From IMG/VR virus record IMGVR_UViG_3300036859_000504, positions 1 to 36,241 of that record: a DNA stretch of 36,241 bases; one strand, written 5' to 3'. Both the position numbers and the translations under genes were made by a program. Each line of letters starts with the position of its first letter. Positions within the stretch are counted from its first letter, which is position 1. Of this stretch, positions 1 to 6,863 are shown in pieces. The notes under the pieces were generated by a model, which was not told where the DNA came from, did not search any database, and worked only from the letters and a program-made list of their open reading frames with translations. This DNA is from a virus.

Positions 1-2
1 CG

Positions 3-1361
3 AAGGCCGCCGAGGTCCGCTTCGCCGGCGACTTCCTCGAGCGGCTGTACCGGGCGAAGAAGCGCGAATCGGGGCCGCTCTTCCTGGTCGTCGACGAGGC
101 AGACATGTTCGCGCCACAGCGCCCGGGCCCGGAGCAGACGCGGACCCTCGGCGCGCTCGAGGCGATCGTCCGCCGCGGCCGGATCAAGGGCCTCGGCGAC
201 CTGCTGATCACGCAGCGTGCCGCCGTCCTGAACAAGAACGTGCTGACCCAGACCGAGGTCCTCGTCGTCATGCAGACGACCGGGCCCCAGGACCGCGCGG
301 CGATCGACGACTGGATCGCCGGCAACGCCACGCGCGACCAGCGCGACGTCGTCCTCGAGTCGCTGGCATCGCTCGAGCGCGGCGAGGCGTGGGTGTGGAG
401 CCCGTCTTGGATGAAGCTGCTGCGCCGCGTCCGGATCCGCGCCCGCTCGACCTTCGACTCGAGCCGGACGCCCGAGGTCGGGGAATCGGCGATCGAGCCG
501 CGGGCGTTCGCCCAGGTCGACCTCGACAAGCTCGGCGCGCGGATCCGTGCGACGGTCGACCAGGCGAAGGCGAACGACCCAGCCGAGCTCCGGAAGAAGA
601 TCGTCGCGCTCGAGCGCCAGCTGGCCGAGCGCCCGACCGAGAAGGTCGTCGAGACCGTCGAGGTCCGCGTCGAGGTCCCGGTGCTCAACGGCCAGGTCGA
701 TCGGCTCGAGCACCTGTTCACCGCGCTGCAGCCGGTCCTGACGCTCGTCAACGACGCGGCGTTCGGCATCACCGAGGGGCTCCACGAGCTCGGCAACGTC
801 CGGGCCGACATCCTCGCGGCAATCGGCCGCGTCAATCAGACCCCAACCAGGGAGCGGGGGGAGCGAGCGCCAAGGGGTGTGCCGGCTGAACCGGCCCGCG
901 GCCGCGGCGACACAGCGGCGGCAACGCTCGCACCGGCGGCTCCGCGCCGCGATCCCGCTCCCGCCCTTGCCGCTGGCGAGGGTCGGCCGCTGAAGGCGGG
1001 CGCCCGCCGGATGCTGTCGGCCCTCGCCCAGCTCCACCCGACGCCTCTGACGCGCGGCCAGATCGCGACGCTGTCGGACATCAGCCCGACGTCGGGCACC
1101 TTCAGCGACTACCTCTCGGCGATCCGGAGCGCCGACTACATCGCCGAGGACGGCCGGACGATCGCCCTCTCGCCCGTAGGGCAGGAGCTCGTTGTCACTG
1201 AGCTCGGGCCTTATCCGCGCCGGCGAGGCGCTGTTCCTGGGCTCGGATCGATGACCCACATCGCCGCGTTCCTGGCCGGCGTCACGGCGGGCGCCCTCGC
1301 CATGCTCGCCTGGTCGCTCTACGTCGCGCTGCACGCTGACGGGACAGTGCCGCGTGGCTGA
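3..1361 (+). CDS. HerA/FtsK-like ATPase, 5' partial
   Basis: The 5' end is cut by the window edge; 452 residues remain. Visible near the start is a Walker B strand (FLVVDEADMF, about residues 27-36), followed by LLITQRAAVLNKN and a segment ending near GEAWVWSP. This is the C-terminal half of the ATPase core of HerA-type (DUF87) helicase/translocases found in bacteria and phages; the Walker A part is outside the window. A predicted coiled coil follows (around ALERQLAERPTEKVVETV), then a Pro/Ala-rich linker and a winged-helix-like end (ARRMLSALAQLHPTPLTRGQ). Role inferred: ATP-driven DNA translocation or processing. Oddity: the last ~36 residues form a hydrophobic segment that may be a separate small gene starting at the ATG at 1251, with a frameshift just upstream (see findings). 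Confidence 0.75.
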   Translation, partial: KAAEVRFAGDFLERLYRAKKRESGPLFLVVDEADMFAPQRPGPEQTRTLGALEAIVRRGRIKGLGDLLITQRAAVLNKNVLTQTEVLVVMQTTGPQDRAAIDDWIAGNATRDQRDVVLESLASLERGEAWVWSPSWMKLLRRVRIRARSTFDSSRTPEVGESAIEPRAFAQVDLDKLGARIRATVDQAKANDPAELRKKIVALERQLAERPTEKVVETVEVRVEVPVLNGQVDRLEHLFTALQPVLTLVNDAAFGITEGLHELGNVRADILAAIGRVNQTPTRERGERAPRGVPAEPARGRGDTAAATLAPAAPRRDPAPALAAGEGRPLKAGARRMLSALAQLHPTPLTRGQIATLSDISPTSGTFSDYLSAIRSADYIAEDGRTIALSPVGQELVVTELGPYPRRRGAVPGLGSMTHIAAFLAGVTAGALAMLAWSLYVALHADGTVPRG

Positions 1362-1776
1362 GCTCGAGCAGCCGTACACGCCCGACGAGGTCGCCGCGCT
1401 GCTGCGTGTCGAGCGATCGACGGTCATGGCCATGCAGCGCGACGGCCGACTGACGAAGGTGCCCGGGCTCCGGGTGGTGCGGATCACCCGCTCGAGCGTC
1501 GAGCGGATCCTGAAGGGGGAATACGATGGCGACGATGGGGAGGCACGGCGACGGAGGGATCACGAGGCGACCGGACGGCCGCCTGCAGGTCGCGATCACC
1601 CTGTCGTCGGGGAAGCGCCTGTACCGCTACGTCGCCCGGATGGACGATCGGGCGGCCCAGCGTCGGCTGGCCGACAAGGCACTCCGCGAGCTGCGCGAGG
1701 CCCGGCGCCTCGAGCTCGAGCCGGAACGGCAGACGCTCGAGGTCTACCTCCGCTCGTGGCTCGGGTCGCTCCGTGA
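1354..1776 (+). CDS. Excisionase-like helix-turn-helix protein
   Basis: GTG start inside the stop region of the upstream gene. Residues ~8-50 (YTPDEVAALLRVERSTV, MQRDGRLTKVPGLRVVRI) match the MerR/excisionase-type winged HTH found in Xis proteins and integrase partners. The gene sits directly before the integrase, the usual place of a recombination directionality factor. Only the first ~58 residues look like a real protein; the rest (Arg/Pro/Gly-rich) overlaps the integrase by about 250 bases in another frame, which is unusual. Either the natural stop was lost by mutation or the tail is non-functional. Role inferred: control of integration/excision or of integrase transcription. Confidence 0.6.
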   Translation: MAELEQPYTPDEVAALLRVERSTVMAMQRDGRLTKVPGLRVVRITRSSVERILKGEYDGDDGEARRRRDHEATGRPPAGRDHPVVGEAPVPLRRPDGRSGGPASAGRQGTPRAARGPAPRARAGTADARGLPPLVARVAP

Positions 1777-2463
1777 CGCGCGCCATGCCCGGGTCCGGCC
1801 GCGGACGCTCGAGTTCTACACGATGATCACGGAGCAGCGGATCATCCCCGTCCTCGGCGGGATCCGGCTCGATCGACTCAATGCGGCCGCGGTTCAGTCG
1901 TGGCTCGACGGGCAGGAGGGCAGCGCCCGGACGATCCACCACTGCCGCGCCGTCCTTCGCCGGGCCCTCAACATCGCGGTCCGCCAGCGCGTCCTCGGGC
2001 GATCGCCTTCACGCGCTGTGGCGAACTGCCGGATGCCGACACGTTCGAGGGGCGATCCGCTGACGATCGTCGAAGCTACGACGTCGACCTCGACAGCGGG
2101 TTCGTCACCGTGACGGCCCAGCTGGCCCGTAAGGACGGGGCGTGGATCCGCGTCGCGACGAAGACACGCCAGAAGCCGCGGATCGCCCTAGATCCCGCGA
2201 CAGTCGAGACGCTTCGAGCCCACCAGCTGCGCCAGGCCGCCGAGCGGACCGCGGACTGGGAGTTCTGGGGCCTCGTCTTCGTCACCCCGGCGGGGATGCC
2301 CTGGGGCCGGAGCTCGACGCTGCTCGAAGACCTCGGCGTGGACGAGGCGATCCGGATGCACCGTCTCGGCCACGTCACGAAGCGGATGGCCCGGCGCTAC
2401 GCGCACGGCTCGGAGACTCAGGACCGGGTCGCGTCTGAGCTCCTCGCGAGGGCGATCTCGTGA
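1526..2463 (+). pseudogene. int: Tyrosine integrase, broken by two deletions
   Basis: The N-terminus (MGRHGDGGITRRPDGRLQV, the AP2-like arm-binding region) and the SAM-like core-binding domain (RTLEFYTMITEQRIIPVLGG to ALNIAVRQRVLG) are typical of phage tyrosine recombinases. The frame then breaks near 2072-2079: the plus-2 frame reads to DPLTIVEA, and the protein resumes in another frame at SYDVDLDSGFVTV. The region carrying catalytic Arg I is missing at this junction. A second, in-frame loss near 2310-2325 joins WGRSSTL directly to LLEDLGVDEAIRMHRLGH, removing the HxLRH box. The late LGH (about 2365-2373) and the nucleophile Tyr (RRYAHG, codon 2398-2400) survive. Without Arg I and HxxR no recombinase activity is expected, so I call it a pseudogene. 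An assembly error is the alternative explanation. Confidence 0.82.
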
Positions 2464-2717
2464 AGACGGTTGTCGAGCGCCGCCACTGGCGCGAGCGGCT
2501 GGGTCAGATGCTCGGCGAGTCCGTCATCGAGGTCGTGGACGTCATCGCCTTCGTCGCGATCCCTAGCCTCGAGTATCGGAGCAGCTGGGATGGCGAGCAG
2601 CGCGTCTCGAGCCCACGCGTCGCTGCGGTGGTGATCGGGCCCGACGGGCAGTACGACGCCGCGCCTCTGTCGGAGCTCCGCCGGGTCACCGCCCAGGAGC
2701 CGGAGTCGGCTCGATGA
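2460..2717 (+). CDS. Hypothetical small protein
   Basis: An 85-residue frame whose GTG start overlaps the integrase stop (GTGA). I do not recognise the family. It has an amphipathic N-terminus (VVERRHWRERLGQML), a hydrophobic strand (VIEVVDVIAFVAI) and a C-terminal part with VAAVVIGPDGQYDAAPL. No cysteines or membrane helix are evident. It ends just before the attachment site and may be cotranscribed with int. Confidence 0.5.
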   Translation: MKTVVERRHWRERLGQMLGESVIEVVDVIAFVAIPSLEYRSSWDGEQRVSSPRVAAVVIGPDGQYDAAPLSELRRVTAQEPESAR

Positions 2718-2723
2718 CACAGA

Positions 2724-2745
2724 TCGATGTCAGATTCGATGTCAG
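2724..2745 (+). repeat. Arm-type direct repeat, left copy
   Basis: A 22-base sequence made of two tandem copies of TCGATGTCAG separated by AT. It recurs exactly at 2902-2923 in the same orientation. The pair brackets the tRNA-derived core, the arrangement expected for integrase arm-binding (or Xis-binding) sites of an attP. Confidence 0.7.
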
Positions 2746-2812
<67 letters not shown>

Positions 2813-2901
2813 GACTCCACAGTGGCTGATCATCGCACGCTGACTGGATCGCAGCGACAGTGAGGCGCTGTCGGTGGTCGTCGGTGGTCGTCGTCGAGCA
2901 T

Positions 2902-2923
2902 TCGATGTCAGATTCGATGTCAG
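2902..2923 (+). repeat. Arm-type direct repeat, right copy
   Basis: Identical to the 22-base repeat at 2724-2745, about 178 bases away on the other side of the tRNA-derived core. Between core and repeat lie a short dyad (CGACAG-7-CTGTCG, 2855-2873) and a 10-base tandem repeat (TCGGTGGTCG twice, 2871-2890), which could be accessory protein sites. Confidence 0.7.
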
Positions 2924-2939
2924 GGCCCTGGTGACCACG

Positions 2940-3215
2940 ATGGTCAAGAGCGGTCCACCCCACCACTGGTCAGGGGCCCGCCATCGGCTCGGCACCGCGC
3001 CGGCGGATCCCCGCTTCGGCGGCCGGCCGCGGCGGGAGCCGGTGCCCGAGTGCTACCGCTGCACCGAGGTCCGACGAAAGCTGACCAGCATCCGGATCGT
3101 CGCCGGCGGGACCACGCTCGGGAGCGCGCTCCTGTGCGGCGAATGCATCAGCGAGCTGATCCCGCTCGACCCTGATCCGCTGCACGTCGACGGGGATCTA
3201 ACGGCGACTGCTTGA
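2940..3215 (+). CDS. Small cysteine-rich (zinc-ribbon-like) protein
   Basis: About 91 residues from the ATG at 2940. The frame is open back to 2874, but that part runs through the attachment repeats. The C-terminal half holds two CxxC pairs (CYRC and CGEC, about 30 residues apart), a pattern typical of small zinc-binding domains in phage early proteins. A GTG at 3042 would give a 57-residue protein with just this domain and is an alternative start. Function unknown; DNA, RNA or protein binding is plausible. Confidence 0.5.
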   Translation: MVKSGPPHHWSGARHRLGTAPADPRFGGRPRREPVPECYRCTEVRRKLTSIRIVAGGTTLGSALLCGECISELIPLDPDPLHVDGDLTATA

Positions 3216-3275
3216 CGCAATCGGTTCTAGTCGCTCGCGGATGACCTGGCAGACGATCCCTCCCTCCTCAGCGGC

Positions 3276-3305
3276 CGGGCCGGACGACGAGCAGCGTCCG
3301 GCCCG
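3276..3305 (+). terminator. GC-rich hairpin, candidate terminator
   Basis: A perfect 11-bp stem (5' arm CGGGCCGGACG, 3' arm its reverse complement) closes an 8-base loop. It lies in the 110-base gap between the attachment-side gene and the lysis cluster. No T tract follows, so intrinsic termination is uncertain; a transcript-processing or attenuator hairpin is equally possible. Confidence 0.45.
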
Positions 3306-3325
3306 CTCCGTCCTGATGGCCTGAT

Positions 3326-3541
3326 GTGCCGATCCCGATCGAGTGGCTCGTCGGCCCGGTCGCGGCGCTGGCCCTGGCGCTGGTCGTCATCGGCGCCCTG
3401 TACCGGCTCCTCAAGGACTACATCGCCGACATCCGGGCCGAGCGGGACGCCTGGAAGGCTCGGTCCCTTGCCAGCGACGATCGACTCGAGCGGCTGGCCG
3501 ACGCCTTTGAGGCTGGCTTCAAGAAGGCCGCCCCGAAGTGA
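3326..3541 (+). CDS. Small single-TM protein with cytoplasmic coil, lysis cluster
   Basis: 71 residues from a GTG start. One strong transmembrane helix (VGPVAALALALVVIGALY, residues ~9-26) is followed by a charged helical tail (DIRAERDAWKARS, DDRLERLADAFEAG). This layout resembles small membrane proteins next to phage endolysins (holin, antiholin or spanin-like), but no family can be assigned from sequence. It overlaps the next start (GTGA). Role in lysis is inferred from position: it begins a run of membrane proteins that leads into the M23 peptidase. Confidence 0.6.
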   Translation: MPIPIEWLVGPVAALALALVVIGALYRLLKDYIADIRAERDAWKARSLASDDRLERLADAFEAGFKKAAPK

Positions 3542-3750
3542 ACTGGTTCCGTAGCGTGCTCGCCCACTTCGGCTTCGCCCGCCAGTTGCCAACGTCCGAC
3601 GACCTGCGAAAGACGTGGCCGAAGCACCGCCGCGCCATCAGCAAGGCCGACCGGGTGATCGCGGACTACCGCCGTCAGGATGGGCTCATCGAGCTGCGCG
3701 TCGTGCGGCGGTCGCGATCCCCGACCTGCTGCCGCTTCTGGTCGCGATGA
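3538..3750 (+). CDS. Hypothetical basic protein
   Basis: 70 residues, GTG start overlapping the previous stop, stop overlapping the next ATG (ATGA). Rich in Arg/Lys with no membrane helix; the middle (SKADRVIADYRRQDGLIELRV) looks helical. I do not recognise it. The tight translational coupling on both sides supports a real gene in the lysis cluster. Confidence 0.5.
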   Translation: MNWFRSVLAHFGFARQLPTSDDLRKTWPKHRRAISKADRVIADYRRQDGLIELRVVRRSRSPTCCRFWSR

Positions 3751-4076
3751 CGCTGATCGCCCTGCCGATCGTCCAGTGGGCAGCCGTCGGGTTCTTCGCG
3801 GCGCGCTCGCTCGAGGATCCGACCATCGTCAGCCTCCGGGCCCGAGTCCAGGATGCCCTCGCGCTGGCGATCGCCCAGACCGTCGGGGGCGGGCTCGGGC
3901 TGATCGTCGTGCTGCGCGCCCTGTCGCTCATCCCGCCGGTCGATCGCGGCGTGTTCCTCGTCGGCATCTCGTTCGCGCTGCTCATGGTGGCGGCGCCGGC
4001 GGTCAACTGGCTGCTGACCTGGAAGCCCTGGCGCCGGGAGTTGGGCGTCGCCGCCGGAACCGAGGAGGCTGGCTGA
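3747..4076 (+). CDS. Three-helix membrane protein, holin candidate
   Basis: 109 residues from the ATG at 3747, chosen because it overlaps the upstream stop as ATGA; the frame is open farther upstream, but that part is a shadow. Three hydrophobic segments are visible: LIALPIVQWAAVGFFAA, IAQTVGGGLGLIVVL and GVFLVGISFALLMVAA. Small size, three helices and position just before a cell-wall peptidase suggest a class I-type holin or a partner of the holin at 5525. No sequence family is recognised. Confidence 0.6.
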   Translation: MTLIALPIVQWAAVGFFAARSLEDPTIVSLRARVQDALALAIAQTVGGGLGLIVVLRALSLIPPVDRGVFLVGISFALLMVAAPAVNWLLTWKPWRRELGVAAGTEEAG

Positions 4077-4080
4077 CTCT

Positions 4081-4932
4081 ATGGCACTCGGCAGGCCAAT
4101 CGCCCCGTCGCTGCTCGTCACGCAGCGCGCCGGCGGCAGCTACCACAACCCGACGACCGGCATCGGCGAGCCGCCCGGCTATTTCGTCAAGGGCTCGAAC
4201 GGGCTGTACCTCAAGGGCTACGGCTCGAAGTTTCCGGGCTCCACCTACCAGAAGTACCTGCACAAGGGCCTCGACCTGACCGGCTCGCTCGAGGCGGCGG
4301 TCCAGGCAATCGAGGCGGGAACGGTCGTCAAGGTCAACGCGACGATCGGCCAGATCGTCGTCCGGTTCCAGGGTCACACCGAGAGTTTCTACGGCGCGGT
4401 CCATTGCAACTCGATCGCGGTAGCGGTCGGGGCGAAGGTCGCGAAGGGCCAGCGGATCGGCGGGATGGGCAAGAAGGGCAACGCCTCCGGCATCCACGAC
4501 CACCTGACGATCGAGGTCATCGAGAAAGGCTCCGACGGCGTCAAGCGCCGGCTGTTCTACGACCCCGTGCGGTTCTACCCGCCGCGGACGTTCCGCTACA
4601 AGCTCGCGTATCGGGCCGCCGCGATCGCCGCTGGCCTCGCCGACGCGGACGGCTACCTGCCAGGCGGCGACCTCATGTACGCCGACGCGATCTACCCGAT
4701 CCGTGCCGTCACGGTCAACGACGGCGTGTACGTGCGCTCGAAGCCCGACAAGGCGGCGCCACCACTGACCCTGACGACGAGCGTGACGCCGGCCACGCAG
4801 GTCAACGAGATCCCCGGCGGCGACTACACGCTCGGGGGGGTCACGGCGAACCTTTGGGCGAAGGTTCGGCTGCCCATCGCCGGCGTCGTCACGACGGGCT
4901 ACGTCGCCAAGCCGCTGATCAAGGTCGTCTGA
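4081..4932 (+). CDS. M23 family zinc endopeptidase (endolysin) with SH3-like tail
   Basis: 283 residues. The LytM/M23 metal site is visible: His61 and Asp65 in HKGLDL, and His139/His141 in GIHDHLTIEV. The usual intermediate glycine-rich strand (AKGQRIGGMGKKGN) is present, and His108 (YGAVHCNSI) matches the position of the second catalytic histidine. M23 enzymes cut peptide cross-bridges of peptidoglycan. The C-terminal ~70 residues (VNDGVYVRSKPDKAAPPL to GYVAKPL) look like a bacterial SH3 domain for wall binding. No signal peptide, so release would need a holin. Neighbours on both sides are membrane proteins and a second predicted peptidase, which supports an endolysin role. Confidence 0.85.
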   Translation: MALGRPIAPSLLVTQRAGGSYHNPTTGIGEPPGYFVKGSNGLYLKGYGSKFPGSTYQKYLHKGLDLTGSLEAAVQAIEAGTVVKVNATIGQIVVRFQGHTESFYGAVHCNSIAVAVGAKVAKGQRIGGMGKKGNASGIHDHLTIEVIEKGSDGVKRRLFYDPVRFYPPRTFRYKLAYRAAAIAAGLADADGYLPGGDLMYADAIYPIRAVTVNDGVYVRSKPDKAAPPLTLTTSVTPATQVNEIPGGDYTLGGVTANLWAKVRLPIAGVVTTGYVAKPLIKVV

Positions 4933-5507
4933 TGGTTCCCCAGTTCACCCAGGGCGTGTTCAGCCAGCGGTACTGGCGCGGCGTGGGCGACGTCGACGAC
5001 TGCGCGATCCTCGCGGCGATCGCCTGCGTGCATGCCTGCGCGCCGTGGGCCGCCCTGCCGAGCGCGACCGCGTTCCGGGCTGCCGCCGGCAACCCGGATG
5101 ATCCGTCGGCGCCTGACGGTCTCGGCATGGACCAGGTCGTCAAGGCGATCAAGGCGCTCTGGCCGGCCATCGGCGCGAAGCTCACCATCAGCGGCGGGAC
5201 CGGGACATGGGCGTCGTTCATGGCGGCGCTGAAGGCCGGTCGCTGTGCCTCGGCGTCGGTCTACTCGGCCGCGATGGCGACCCGCGACGGCAAGCCCGTC
5301 CGGCACTCGGTCAGCGTGTACTGGAACGGCTCGATCCTGCGGGTCGTCAACCCGCTCCGCCGGCCGCACTCGATCGGCACCGAGATCAGCGAGGCGACCC
5401 TCAAGGCGGCGATGGACGCCATGCCCGAGGCCGGGCTCTGGTACGTCCTCTTCCCGACGGTCGCCGAGGCCTTCACCACCCATCCGCTCTACCCAACCGC
5501 GAGCTAG
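4932..5507 (+). CDS. Papain-like cysteine peptidase/amidase candidate
   Basis: 191 residues from ATG 4932, overlapping the M23 stop by one base (TGATG). Candidate triad in papain order: Cys24 in DDCAILAAI at the start of a helix, His125 in RHSVSVYW, Asn140 in RVVNPL. This resembles C39/CHAP-like folds used in cell-wall hydrolysis, but the overall sequence is divergent and could be an inactive or differently used fold. Position directly after the M23 enzyme suggests the two act together on peptidoglycan, as a split endolysin or a lysin plus accessory. No signal peptide. Confidence 0.6.
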   Translation: MVPQFTQGVFSQRYWRGVGDVDDCAILAAIACVHACAPWAALPSATAFRAAAGNPDDPSAPDGLGMDQVVKAIKALWPAIGAKLTISGGTGTWASFMAALKAGRCASASVYSAAMATRDGKPVRHSVSVYWNGSILRVVNPLRRPHSIGTEISEATLKAAMDAMPEAGLWYVLFPTVAEAFTTHPLYPTAS

Positions 5508-5524
5508 AAAGGGAGGAACTAACC

Positions 5525-5884
5525 ATGGACCAGCTGCTGGGGCAGCTCACGAACACCATCGAGGGCAAGGCGATCGCCGCGATGGCGGCACTCGCACTGC
5601 TCGACTTCGTCACCGGGTCGCTGCGTGCGATCCAGTCGGGGCAGTTCACCCTCGACGCCTTCGCGACGTGGGTCCGCACGTCGCTGATCCACGTCGTGAT
5701 CGTCACCCTGGTGATCATCACCGGCAAGGCGCTGGGGCCGATTAGCTTCGGCGACATCTCGATCGACGTCATCGGCCTCGCCGGCCTCGCCGCGGCCGCG
5801 TCGTTCTGCGCCACGGCGATCAAGTCGATCGTCGACAACCTCAACCCGCGCGTCGCCGACGTCGTTCCTCCGGACGCGACCTAG
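5525..5884 (+). CDS. Holin, toxin-secretion/phage-lysis type
   Basis: 119 residues with a strong ribosome site (GGGAGG, 8 bases before the ATG). Segment AALALLDFVTGSLRAIQSG carries the D(F/Y)xTG signature after the first helix, typical of the phage_holin_4 (toxin secretion/lysis) family. Further hydrophobic helices are LIHVVIVTLVIITG and IDVIGLAGLAAAASF. It is expected to form pores in the inner membrane and let the endolysins reach the wall. It has its own strong ribosome site while its neighbours are mostly coupled, consistent with high expression late in infection. Confidence 0.78.
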   Translation: MDQLLGQLTNTIEGKAIAAMAALALLDFVTGSLRAIQSGQFTLDAFATWVRTSLIHVVIVTLVIITGKALGPISFGDISIDVIGLAGLAAAASFCATAIKSIVDNLNPRVADVVPPDAT

Positions 5885-5890
5885 GTCGAC

Positions 5891-6355
5891 GTGGCCACCG
5901 CGTACCTTCGGGGCTCGGGCCCCGATCCCTTCCCGGGGACCTCGCCTCACGCGGGCGAGGTCCTCGACGCGCTGGCCGCCTACCTCCGCCTTCGTGCCGA
6001 TCAGCTGGGCCTGGCGACCTGGCGTCTCGCGGTCAGCCGCGGCATCCCGAACTCGTCGACCGCGCTCGCCGAGACGTATTTCCGCGATTCGGCGACCGAG
6101 GCCGTGATCGCGTTCAGCCCGAACTTCTTCGACTACGCCGAGCCCGAGCGTCGGTCGACGATCCTGCACGAGATCCTGCACTGCTGGTTCCACCCGATCT
6201 CGCGCTGGGCCCGCGATGCTGTCGAGGGGGAGCTCGGCCAGCGATGGGAGACACTCTTCGAGTCGTCGCTCGGCGAGCTCGAGGAGCAGGCCGTCGACGC
6301 GCTCGCTCACGCCCTGGCGCCGCTGTTCCCTGAAAGCCCGGGGGCGGCCGCGTGA
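5891..6355 (+). CDS. HExxH metallopeptidase-like protein (ImmA/IrrE-like)
   Basis: 154 residues, GTG start 6 bases after the holin stop. It has the zinc motif HEILH (in ILHEILHCWFH) and a downstream Glu-rich helix LEEQAVDALAHAL, which could supply the third ligand as in ImmA/IrrE-type gluzincins. A histidine four residues after the motif is an alternative ligand. Phage ImmA-like proteins cleave repressors, but this one sits between holin and terminase instead of beside a repressor, so its target is unclear. It could process a virion protein or act on the wall. Confidence 0.6.
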   Translation: MATAYLRGSGPDPFPGTSPHAGEVLDALAAYLRLRADQLGLATWRLAVSRGIPNSSTALAETYFRDSATEAVIAFSPNFFDYAEPERRSTILHEILHCWFHPISRWARDAVEGELGQRWETLFESSLGELEEQAVDALAHALAPLFPESPGAAA

Positions 6356-6531
6356 GCCGCCGTCGGAAGCGCCGCCAGCTGCCGCGGAGCGTCGTGTACT
6401 CGAGCGCGCTGCAGAAGCTGTGGCGCCACCAGGTACCGACGCCGGCGGAGGCGCGAGAGCTCCGGCGCAACAAGCTTCCCGATGGGTCCTACCCGCTCGT
6501 GCCGCTCGTGCGTCCGACGGTGACCCGATGA
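6352..6531 (+). CDS. Small basic protein upstream of HNH
   Basis: 59 residues, GTG start overlapping the previous stop (GTGA), stop overlapping the HNH start (ATGA). The N-terminus is strongly basic (SRRRKRRQLPRS). The rest (SALQKLWRHQVPTPAEAREL, then KLPDGSYPLVPLVRP) gives no recognised family. Perfect coupling on both sides argues it is real. Nucleic-acid binding is plausible, possibly as a packaging accessory, since no small terminase is otherwise seen. Confidence 0.6.
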   Translation: MSRRRKRRQLPRSVVYSSALQKLWRHQVPTPAEARELRRNKLPDGSYPLVPLVRPTVTR

Positions 6532-6863
6532 GCCTCGACGACCTCCGGGCCCTGTACCAGACGTCGCGTTGGCGCCGGGCCGCGCACGCCTTCCTTCGAC
6601 TGCACCCGGTCTGCATCCGCCCGGGCTGCGGCCAACGGGCGACGGTCGTCGACCACATCATCCCGCGGTCGACCGCCCGCGACGAGGCCGAGTTGCAGCG
6701 TCTGACCTGGGACCGATCGAACTGGCAGCAGATGTGCAAGCCGGACCACGACGCGAAGACCCGGCGAGAGAACGGCTGGGACAAGCCGAAGCGGCGGCCG
6801 CGGGTCGGCGTCCCGGCATCGGCCGTCGTGCGCCGCGACTACACCGCGAGGGCGGCCGTATGA
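6528..6863 (+). CDS. HNH endonuclease
   Basis: 111 residues. The zinc/HNH core is clear: CIRPGCGQRATVVDHIIPRS, then WDRSNWQQMCKPDHDAKT, with the Cys pairs and His-Asn-His residues in the right order. Such HNH proteins are encoded next to the large terminase in many siphophages, where they nick DNA and work with the terminase during packaging, often in cos phages. Start coupled to the upstream stop (ATGA) and stop coupled to the terminase ATG. Confidence 0.88.
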   Translation: MSLDDLRALYQTSRWRRAAHAFLRLHPVCIRPGCGQRATVVDHIIPRSTARDEAELQRLTWDRSNWQQMCKPDHDAKTRRENGWDKPKRRPRVGVPASAVVRRDYTARAAV

